NCBI GenBank assembly: GCA_002474345.1
Contig: DKQD01000168.1
Coordinates: forward strand, 85,033-148,191
Direction: 5' to 3'
Origin: Bacteriovoracaceae bacterium UBA7317
Lineage (GTDB): Bacteria; Bdellovibrionota; Bacteriovoracia; Bacteriovoracales; Bacteriovoracaceae
Length of the DNA stretch: 63,159 nt
In this document: in pieces, positions 27,454 to 34,762 of the stretch
How the letters are laid out: each line of letters starts with the position of its first letter
Numbering within the stretch: position 1 is the stretch's first letter
The notes under the pieces: generated by a model
Seen by the model: the letters and a program-made list of their open reading frames with translations, nothing else
Database searches by the model: none
Told to the model about the DNA's origin: nothing
Position numbers and translations under genes: made by a program

Positions 27454-28370
27454 GCACGTGCCTTTTTAGTTCTTAGTTTCATTTGGTTTTTTGTCTTAAC
27501 TTCAGGTTTTACTTTTCTCTTTTGTTTTTTTTGATTCTCTTTTGTTTTCCTAACCGGAAAGCTTGGTATGAATGAAGGACCAAATATTTTAATGATATTT
27601 GAAAATAGCTCGGGAAAAAGACGGTCAAAAAGGTAAGTTAAATTATTTGTAAGTCCAGGAATAACAGAAAAGCTCTCATCTTGGTAGCATTCATAAGTTG
27701 ATTCGGCAACTTCCTCAGAAGTTAAGGCAGGTATTATGCCTCCCATTCCCTCTGAAAGTTGTGTCATGACAAGCCCGGGAATAACAATACCCAAGTGTAT
27801 GTTTTCATCTTTTAATTCAATCATTAAGTTTCTCATAAGGTGGTAGAGGGCAGCTTTTGAGGAGGCATAATTAGAATTACCTGGAAAGGGGACAAAACCA
27901 GTCAGAGAACCAATCGATATAATATGGGGGTTTTTTTGATTTAAAAGATGGGGGAGTAAGATTTCAATAATGAGTGCAGGGGAGAAATAATTAAGATCAA
28001 ATTCTTCTCTACGGAGTTTATCAGTCGTGTTCTCAAATGCCATATTATTTGAGTTACCAGCATTTAAAATGACAGTATCCAAGGGAGCGAGTCGATTTAA
28101 AAGACTTTTCATCGATCTTTTTACAGCAGTTGGGTCACTTAAGTCAGCACATATATAATCGGCCTCACCCCCACGACTTCTTATATCCTGTACAAGGTCT
28201 TTTAGTTTATCCCTACTTCTTGCGACGGCTATAACCCTTCTTCCTTCTTTGGAAAATTTTTCAAGAATGGCCCTCCCTATGCCATAGGTGGCCCCTGTAA
28301 CGAGAACTGCTTGTGATCTTTTCACGTAACTTCCAAGATATTGTTGATCTATTATTAAATTTTTCCTCAA
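27450..28370 (-). CDS. Classical short-chain dehydrogenase/reductase with a Lys-rich tail
   Basis: This 306-residue protein has LVTGATYGIGRAI (cofactor glycine motif, about residue 24), NAGNSNN, SIGSLTGFV and YASSKAALYH (catalytic YxxxK). The last 35 residues are a disordered basic tail rich in Lys/Arg (ending KNQMKLRTKKARA), unusual for the family and perhaps a membrane or nucleic-acid contact. It overlaps the following epimerase gene by 4 bp. It reduces or oxidises an unknown carbonyl/alcohol substrate with NAD(P)H. Confidence 0.82.
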   Translation of the reverse strand: MRKNLIIDQQYLGSYVKRSQAVLVTGATYGIGRAILEKFSKEGRRVIAVARSRDKLKDLVQDIRSRGGEADYICADLSDPTAVKRSMKSLLNRLAPLDTVILNAGNSNNMAFENTTDKLRREEFDLNYFSPALIIEILLPHLLNQKNPHIISIGSLTGFVPFPGNSNYASSKAALYHLMRNLMIELKDENIHLGIVIPGLVMTQLSEGMGGIIPALTSEEVAESTYECYQDESFSVIPGLTNNLTYLFDRLFPELFSNIIKIFGPSFIPSFPVRKTKENQKKQKRKVKPEVKTKNQMKLRTKKARA

Positions 28371-28433
28371 TTTAAGATAAATTAATAGGGCCTACCATTT
28401 CTTCACTCTTTAAATAAGTTAATTAGAAAAACC

Positions 28434-28862
28434 TCAACTTTTTAAGGATTCGTACTCTTTTAGTGCGCTTAATTGGTCAGAGAAGCCTTCCAACCTTTTA
28501 ATGATGTCTTTGGTATTCAGTTCCATAGTGCTGGAAAATGATTTTAAAAACCAACCACTCAATTGCAGTGATTTTGAGATTTGGGAAAGCTTTTCAGGAG
28601 CTTCCGATGAAAATAAAATAAACGAAACTGTGGATTTGCTTTTTCTTAAGATTTCCAACAAAGAAATACCACCCATTCTTGGCAAATTAAGGTCAGATAT
28701 TATGAGGTCTATTTTAACTTCCTCTTGTAATAGAGAAAGTGCATCAACACCATCATTTGCGTAAAAAACAGCAAATTCTTTTTTAGAATTATTTAACCCC
28801 AAAGTTAAGCTTTCTCTGGTATTAATGTTTTGATCGACGATTAAGACTTTCATTGATTGCAC
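28434..28862 (-). CDS. Stand-alone response-regulator receiver protein
   Basis: This 142-residue protein is one receiver domain plus a short helix. The phospho-acceptor Asp is in LIISDLNLPRMGG (about residue 57), and the Lys of the active site is in WFLKSF. The acidic pair near the N-terminus reads VDQN, so one of the two metal-binding acids is Gln. Start is GTG 28862 or ATG 28853; neither has a good ribosome site. With no output domain it would act like CheY or Spo0F. It is the first of six signalling genes between 28.4 and 37.6 kb. Confidence 0.8.
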   Translation of the reverse strand: MQSMKVLIVDQNINTRESLTLGLNNSKKEFAVFYANDGVDALSLLQEEVKIDLIISDLNLPRMGGISLLEILRKSKSTVSFILFSSEAPEKLSQISKSLQLSGWFLKSFSSTMELNTKDIIKRLEGFSDQLSALKEYESLKS

Positions 28863-29058
28863 ATATTCATATCTTTAGTTTTTTTAGTCTTATTATATGC
28901 GATTTTGCCAACAAAAAAATACTTTTGAACATTAAAAAAAGATAAATGGCATTTTTAAAAAACCTATTGAATTATTTAAAATTAAAATAAGTAAATTAAA
29001 AACAGCGATTAATTAAAACGTCGTTTTTTTGCTAGTTTAAACAAGGTAATTGAGGAAT

Positions 29059-29205
29059 TTATCTGGAGTACTTTTTTAAGGCGTCAACTAGATTTTTAAG
29101 AATAATAAGTTGTTTTTCGGCTTCATCTTTATTTATTTCCTCTTCGTGAAATACTTGGTTCCATTTTATCCACCAATCGACGACTTCCGGTGTAAATTTC
29201 TTCAC
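29059..29205 (-). CDS. 48-residue protein downstream of a receiver gene
   Basis: GTG 29205, with an AGGAGA site 7 bases upstream, opens a frame of 48 codons: KKFTPEVVDWWIKWNQVF, then a charged helical end (ILKNLVDALKKYSR). It starts 16 bp after the stop of the receiver gene at 29222 on the same strand, so it is probably co-translated with it. The Trp-rich first half and helical second half suggest a binding peptide for a receiver or kinase; that is inference. No family is recognised. Confidence 0.55.
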   Translation of the reverse strand: MKKFTPEVVDWWIKWNQVFHEEEINKDEAEKQLIILKNLVDALKKYSR

Positions 29206-29221
29206 TTGTTTTCTCCTAATT

Positions 29222-29584
29222 TTATTGGCCTTTTTGTGTATTAGTTATTTGAACCCCTTGATTTAAGGCCATAATAGTTGTTTGAGACTTTTCCAGCTTA
29301 AGTAACAAGGCATTTGCCTTAAATCTTTTGCCAATATTTGTTAATTCCTCAGGGCATTCTGTTTTCTCATTTTCTCTTAGGGTTTTCAGTAAAGTTATGC
29401 CGTCCATCTCAGGCATATTGATATCTGAAAAAATAATGTCAAATTTACCCCATTTTTCAATGATTGAAAGTGCTTCATCCTCGTTCTCAGCTTGATATAC
29501 AGAAAAACTCTGACGGGAATCATAAAAGATCTTACAAACTCTCAACCTACAACTGGTAGAGTCGTCAACGAGAAGGACTTTCAT
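29222..29584 (-). CDS. Receiver protein lacking the beta-4 segment
   Basis: This 120-residue protein begins KVLLVDDSTSCR (acidic pair intact) and has the phospho-acceptor region IIFSDINMPEMDG. After the alpha-3 helix (LLKTLRENEKTE) the sequence goes directly to CPEELTNIGKRFKANALLLKL. The strand that normally carries the switch Thr/Ser (as in SFILFSSEAPEKL of the neighbour at 28434) is missing, about 8-9 residues. The active-site Lys is kept (LLLKL), and the tail (TTIMALNQGVQI) is atypical. It is either a structural variant or an inactivated receiver. It leads the 48-residue gene and is divergent from 29809. Confidence 0.75.
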   Translation of the reverse strand: MKVLLVDDSTSCRLRVCKIFYDSRQSFSVYQAENEDEALSIIEKWGKFDIIFSDINMPEMDGITLLKTLRENEKTECPEELTNIGKRFKANALLLKLEKSQTTIMALNQGVQITNTQKGQ

Positions 29585-29808
29585 AAAAACCTCTCTTACT
29601 AATTTACCCCTCCTTTAATTTTAGTTCTTTTTAAATGATGTTTGAAATATGCGTTAAATGAAATGATATGAACAAAAGTTGAAAGGTAAAAAAAGATAAT
29701 AAATAAGTAATGTTTATAAATAATATCAATAATTTACCCTGAAGTAGGCATAAAATTAAACACTGTTTTTTCCGATATTCAAATCGAAATAAAATATTGG
29801 AAGTAAAC

Positions 29809-31560
29809 GTGAAAGATAAATTTTACGAAAAAAAAGTGTTAGTTGTAGATGATGAAGAAAACAACATTCAACTCATTGGAAGTATTTTAAAAAAGTACAA
29901 AAAAAAGTTAAAAATCGTTGTTGCTTCAGATGGAAAAGAAGCAATCGATAGATGTTATGCATTCAATCCAGATATTATTTTAATGGACATCAACATGCCG
30001 GTAATGGGTGGTGTCGAGTCTTGTAAAAAGATTAAAGAAAATAGTTTATTTAAAGATATACCGGTCATTTTTTTAACGGCGGCAAATACAATAGAAGATA
30101 AGCTTAAGGCCCTAAAGGCGAATGGCAATGACTACATAGTTAAGCCAGTTCATGAAGAAGAGCTTATTTTAAGAATAAATGTTCATCTTAGTTTAAAAAT
30201 AAGTCAGGAAAACTTGAAGGCGAAATTGGTTCAAATAAATAATATGATTGATAATATGGAGCAATCCTTTTTTTGGGTTTCTGAAAATGGTCTAATTCTT
30301 GGCCCCACTTCAAAAAAAAGTGAAAGAGTTTTTGGACAAGAAATAGAAAATAAAAATATTTTTGAAACCTTATTTAAAGATTTAGAAAAAGAGAAGAAAG
30401 ATAATATTATTGAGGCTTACCAGTCTTTTAAAACAATTAAAAAAGAAAATTGGGACTTTTTTATAAGTAAAATACCCACAAGGGTTGATTATTTCAATGA
30501 TAATGATCAAAAAAATAAAAACCTAAATATTAATTGCCACCCTGTATGGAATGAGAGTGGTTGTTTAGAGAAAATTATTCATTCAATAGATGACCGTACT
30601 GAATATGAACTCCTTACAAATAAAAAGAATATATATTCAATAAAGATTGCAAGTCAGTTGACAGGTGTTCAAGAAAATACAATTAGAAGTTGGGAAAGAC
30701 GCCATAATGCTTTAAGACCTTTTCGAAATGAAAAGGGTAAAAGAATTTATTCTGACGATGATATCAGGCGAATTAATCTATTAAAAAAGGGAATTGAAAG
30801 GGGAATAAGTATTGGATCTCTTGCATCTTTGGAGGATGAGGAACTAAAAAAAATAGAGAGTAGAGGTGAGACAGAAATTGAATTAGAAAAATCTTTGGAT
30901 GTCATTAAAAAATTAGATGAAAAAGAAAGTCTCACAAAAATAAAGATAGCATTGACTTCACGGAACGAAAAAATTTTAATTCACGAACTACATAAAATAA
31001 ATAAGGGCCCTTTAATAATGGGGGTTTCATTAAGTTTCTTTTCTGGGCTCTTTGAATATATGAAGGAGATGATTTTATCAAATACCCTAGAAGAAAAACA
31101 GATAATAAGTATGACTCCTTATTTTAGAAGGTTTTTTAATCCTCTCATATATGGCCAAAACTCTAAAAAATTAGAAGATTTATTTATTTTATGTTCGGGG
31201 CCAAATAAGTTTTGGGAATTAGAGTCGATCCAATATGAATTACTTTTAGCTGAGAAGGATCTTGTTTCTTTTAATGCAGGAATTGTTGAGGACGCCAACG
31301 AAATTGCCAAAATTATTGATAATTTTGAAAGTCGAAATATAGTTTATATTTGCGGTTCTCAATTGGTTGACGAAAAAAGAAATAATGAGAATTTTATTAA
31401 TAAGCTAATAGAAAAATTAAGGCCTAAACAAAAATTAATTTTAGTAGGTATGATAGATTTTTCTTCCCTAAATATAAGAAAAAATAATCAGGTGGAGGTA
31501 TCTTTAAATGTACATGGGTTGGAAAGACAACTTATAAATATAGTAAAATTCCTGTCTTAG
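29809..31560 (+). CDS. Receiver - PAS-like - MerR HTH - B12-domain-like transcription regulator
   Basis: This 583-residue protein starts with a full receiver (VLVVDDEENN; Asp about 60 in LMDINMPVMGG; Lys in YIVKPVHE). A PAS-like domain follows (about 145-270), related to that of the DISM kinases. Next is a MerR-type HTH (about 275-350: IASQLTGVQENTIRSWERR, IYSDDDIRRINLL) as in CarA/CarH/MlrA. The C-terminal half has a helical bundle and a Rossmann-like domain in the positions of the cobalamin-binding domains of CarH. The cobalamin-ligand His is absent: the GERHELG-like site reads PNKFWELE. Phosphorylation may therefore replace light/B12 as the input. Start GTG 29809 with GGAAG; a TTG four codons earlier is less likely. 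The next gene starts 24 bp on. Confidence 0.8.
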   Translation: MKDKFYEKKVLVVDDEENNIQLIGSILKKYKKKLKIVVASDGKEAIDRCYAFNPDIILMDINMPVMGGVESCKKIKENSLFKDIPVIFLTAANTIEDKLKALKANGNDYIVKPVHEEELILRINVHLSLKISQENLKAKLVQINNMIDNMEQSFFWVSENGLILGPTSKKSERVFGQEIENKNIFETLFKDLEKEKKDNIIEAYQSFKTIKKENWDFFISKIPTRVDYFNDNDQKNKNLNINCHPVWNESGCLEKIIHSIDDRTEYELLTNKKNIYSIKIASQLTGVQENTIRSWERRHNALRPFRNEKGKRIYSDDDIRRINLLKKGIERGISIGSLASLEDEELKKIESRGETEIELEKSLDVIKKLDEKESLTKIKIALTSRNEKILIHELHKINKGPLIMGVSLSFFSGLFEYMKEMILSNTLEEKQIISMTPYFRRFFNPLIYGQNSKKLEDLFILCSGPNKFWELESIQYELLLAEKDLVSFNAGIVEDANEIAKIIDNFESRNIVYICGSQLVDEKRNNENFINKLIEKLRPKQKLILVGMIDFSSLNIRKNNQVEVSLNVHGLERQLINIVKFLS

Positions 31561-31572
31561 AGTATCTTAGTA

Positions 31573-31587
31573 AGGAGGAGGACCATT
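31573..31587 (+). promoter_or_regulatory. Strong Shine-Dalgarno before an ATT start codon
   Basis: AGGAGGAGG (31573-31581) is the best ribosome site in the region and is followed 3 bases later by ATT (31585). There is no ATG, GTG or TTG in that frame near it; the first is TTG 31621, 39 bases away and with no site of its own. It sits right after the TAG stop of the preceding gene in the same frame. Confidence 0.6.
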
Positions 31588-34500
31588 AATCAAGATAAAA
31601 ATAAAGGTTTAATTTTTATTTTGAGAGGAAAAGAAGACGATTCATTTTTGAATGGTCTAGTAAAAGATATTAAAAATTCCATCTCAATAGAATCGGAATT
31701 TAGAATCCTTCGACAATCAGATTTTCAAGAAATGGAGATTAAGTTTGTTGATGAAGTGGTTAGTCGTTATATAGATGATAAAATCGGTTTTCAAAAAATT
31801 GTTCTGATTATTTTAAAAAATGAATTTAGCAATGAAGTTATATCCTTGGCAAAAGAGTTTGGTGAGCGTGGTGCTTTTTGTATAATTGAAAAAACTGATG
31901 AAAATAAGGCAGCTCTTCTTTCAAGGATCCTTAATGAGGTGGGTTGTGTAAACCTTGAAGTTGATAGAACAGAAATTATCGAATCCTTAGATACATTTTT
32001 TAGTCATCCTGAAGAGTTTAGAGTATTTCTAGCAGAAAAGAATAAACCGTTTGAGGAATCAATCCGTTCTTTTTTTATTGAAGAAGGAATGGATTTTGAG
32101 GATTTTAAAAAAACCTTTATATTTAAAAAAATATTAAAAAGGGCCATGATTACCGCAAAAAGTAAGGACAAATCTCTGACCAATAAGATTGATAAATACT
32201 TATCTAAATTTATAAGTGACAAAGTCGAATTATTTTCTCTTTATGAGAGTATGGATATTCATTCGTCATCTTTCTTTTTTCATAAACAAGTATATGAGGA
32301 TTTAAAAAATCAAAAATTTCAATCAGAATTTACTGGTATTGAGTTAATAAGAATAATGATAATTGGTCCTGGAAGTGGTGAAGAACTCATAAGTATACTT
32401 TTGTTTTTTCACGATATTTTTAAAGAGAAAAAATACAGTATATATTCTTTAGATAGATATAAGAAAAATATGAGAAAGTTTTTAACAAGCCCTGTCTTTC
32501 ACTTAAAATTATTAAATAATATACCTCAAAAATATCACAAATACTTGGATATTAAAGAAGTCACTTTTTCAGTTAAACAATATATATACTCAAATGTTAT
32601 TTTTACTTCAGATAACTTTTTAGGAAACCGCTCTTTCTACAACTATGATTTTATATTTTGTCAAAATGTCTTAACCCATTTTAAAAAAAGTATCAGAGAT
32701 GAATTTATAAATAAAATCACTTATTCTATGAAAGTTAAGGGCATTTTAATAACTGAAAATGAACATATAGAACTATCGAAAGATAGAGATTTCTTTTCAT
32801 ATTTAGATGCTCCTAGCAAAAAAATCTTTAGATTGTTAAGGAAAAAAAAATATTCAGAATTTAAATTAATTCCTCTTAAAAAAAATATAGAAAAATTGGG
32901 GGACGAAAATTTAAATAATTTAAAAGAGTCATTGGTAATAAAAAATAAAAACCTTTTAATTGAAAATGAGAGTCTTAAAAAAAAATTAGCTCTAAAGAGT
33001 GCCGTAATGGATAGCGCTATTGAAGACTTTAAACACAACTCTAATGCACAAGTTAAAACAACACAAGATTTGAAAGAGGCCTACGATGAAATTTCCAAAA
33101 TGAAAGATGGGCTAGAAATATTAGTGAATGAAAGAACGAATCAATTAAATCTAACGAATTTAGAGCTTGTAAAAAGCAACGATGCCCTTTTAAAAAGCAA
33201 TCAAAAATTGGAAAAAATTCAAAAAGAAAGAAATTTCTTTTTTGCCAGTTTGAGTCATGAATTAAGGACGCCTTTGAACGCTATACTAGGATTTTCAAAA
33301 ATTTTACAAGAAATAATGGATTTTGAGGACTGGAATAGTAGGGAAAGATCATTTGTTGATGCAATAAATGTTAGTGGGAGGTCTCTCCTTAGATTGGTCA
33401 ATTCTGTTCATGATTTTACAAAAATTGAATTAAATGAGATTCGATTTGTAAAAAGTAAATGTGATATAAGCGATATTTTGAAGCCAATTTCACTGCATTA
33501 TGGTAGCGAGTGTACAAGGAAGGGCTTGGATTATCAATTAGAAATAAATGAGAAAACACCTCAGTTCATAGTAACCGATGAAGTTTTACTTAAACAGGTT
33601 TTAGATAACATTTTAAATAATGCCATTAAGTTCACAAAAGTTGGAAAAATTAGTATAAAGGTTGGTTGTCACAAAAAAGATGATAAGAAAAAAGAATTGG
33701 ATCTTTTAATTCAGATTGAGGATACCGGTGTAGGTATGGCGGCTGAAAAAATGGAAACAATATTTGATTCATTCTCTCAAATTCATGAAAGAAAAAATAT
33801 AAATGAGAGGGGAAGTGGTCTTGGTCTTTACATTTCTAATAAGATTATAAATGGGTTGGGAGGGAATCTCTCTGTAGAGTCTAAACTCAATAAAGGCAGT
33901 ATTTTCACAATAAGTTTAAAAAATGTTTCTTTTTCGAAAGGGAAAATTGAAATAGGAGATTTTATTTATAGTTTCACTGGTAGTAAGATTTTAATTGTTG
34001 ACGACTTCGCCCTAAATATCCAGTTATACGAAGCCTATCTAGCTACTCATAATTTGAAATTAGAAACCGCATCTAACGGTAAAGAGTTAATTGAAAAAGC
34101 AGAAAAATTTAAACCAGATTTGATAGTTACAGATTATGATATGCCCGTTTTAAATGCTTATGATGCAATAAAGATATTGAAAGAGAAGGGTATGGATGTA
34201 CCAGTCATATTAATATCTGCTTTAAAGATTAAAGAGGAAGTAAAAGGTAGGTTTGATAGTTTCTTGCAAAAACCCATTGAAAGGGAAACCTTTATAAAAG
34301 AATTAGCAACTTTCTTAAAGCACACCACTGAAGTATTTAAAAAAAATGAAAATGTTAATAAGGATGACTCTTATGAATTAAATATTCCAAAAAAAATGAC
34401 GCAGTTGCAGGAGAAGATGCTGTCAGAGGTTTATGAAAAGTTCCTTGAGTGGCGGCAAAGTATGGAATTAACAGAAATAGAAATGGAATCAAAAAAAATT

Positions 34501-34638
34501 AAAAAAGATTTTAAAAAACTAGGTTTTTATGAATTCATTCCTTTTCTAGAAAAACTTGAAAAAAGTGCTGGGAATTTCAAGGTTAACACCGTAGTAAACC
34601 TTTTAAATGAGGGAATAAAAAAAATTAAAAAGAATTAA
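31585..34638 (+). CDS. Hybrid kinase with eroded CheB-CheR N-terminus (CheB/CheR-HisKA-HATPase-receiver)
   Basis: The protein is 1017 residues if ATT 31585 is used (1005 from TTG 31621). Residues about 60-135 follow the C-terminal half of CheB methylesterase (FQKIVLIILK, GERGAFCIIEKTDE, CVNLEV), but its SGxGxDG catalytic loop reads LKNEFSNEV. Residues about 215-420 follow the CheR methyltransferase: SSSFFFHKQVYEDL, IRIMIIGPGSGEE (SAM loop), FIFCQNVLTHF, KGILITENEH. A coiled coil, HisKA (His about 558, LSHELRTPLNA), HATPase (NNAIKFT, DTGVGM, GSGLGLY), an intact receiver (Asp about 850, TDYDMPVL) and a helical tail follow. No membrane segment, so cytoplasmic. Probably one operon with 29809 and perhaps 34763. 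Confidence 0.8.
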   Translation: MNQDKNKGLIFILRGKEDDSFLNGLVKDIKNSISIESEFRILRQSDFQEMEIKFVDEVVSRYIDDKIGFQKIVLIILKNEFSNEVISLAKEFGERGAFCIIEKTDENKAALLSRILNEVGCVNLEVDRTEIIESLDTFFSHPEEFRVFLAEKNKPFEESIRSFFIEEGMDFEDFKKTFIFKKILKRAMITAKSKDKSLTNKIDKYLSKFISDKVELFSLYESMDIHSSSFFFHKQVYEDLKNQKFQSEFTGIELIRIMIIGPGSGEELISILLFFHDIFKEKKYSIYSLDRYKKNMRKFLTSPVFHLKLLNNIPQKYHKYLDIKEVTFSVKQYIYSNVIFTSDNFLGNRSFYNYDFIFCQNVLTHFKKSIRDEFINKITYSMKVKGILITENEHIELSKDRDFFSYLDAPSKKIFRLLRKKKYSEFKLIPLKKNIEKLGDENLNNLKESLVIKNKNLLIENESLKKKLALKSAVMDSAIEDFKHNSNAQVKTTQDLKEAYDEISKMKDGLEILVNERTNQLNLTNLELVKSNDALLKSNQKLEKIQKERNFFFASLSHELRTPLNAILGFSKILQEIMDFEDWNSRERSFVDAINVSGRSLLRLVNSVHDFTKIELNEIRFVKSKCDISDILKPISLHYGSECTRKGLDYQLEINEKTPQFIVTDEVLLKQVLDNILNNAIKFTKVGKISIKVGCHKKDDKKKELDLLIQIEDTGVGMAAEKMETIFDSFSQIHERKNINERGSGLGLYISNKIINGLGGNLSVESKLNKGSIFTISLKNVSFSKGKIEIGDFIYSFTGSKILIVDDFALNIQLYEAYLATHNLKLETASNGKELIEKAEKFKPDLIVTDYDMPVLNAYDAIKILKEKGMDVPVILISALKIKEEVKGRFDSFLQKPIERETFIKELATFLKHTTEVFKKNENVNKDDSYELNIPKKMTQLQEKMLSEVYEKFLEWRQSMELTEIEMESKKIKKDFKKLGFYEFIPFLEKLEKSAGNFKVNTVVNLLNEGIKKIKKN

Positions 34639-34762
34639 TTTAATTACCAAAAATAAGTAAAGTCATACCGCTTTATAACCAAAATTATTTTAAGATAGCT
34701 CAAAGGATGATCGATTAAACCGACAAGATAAGAAGGAAATAGGAAGTTTTTAAAGGCTTAAT

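Noticed and set aside
31558..31584. Stop-codon readthrough fusing the MerR regulator to the hybrid kinase, which are in the same frame
   Set aside because: A strong ribosome site lies between them and explains re-initiation; nothing suggests readthrough beyond the shared frame.
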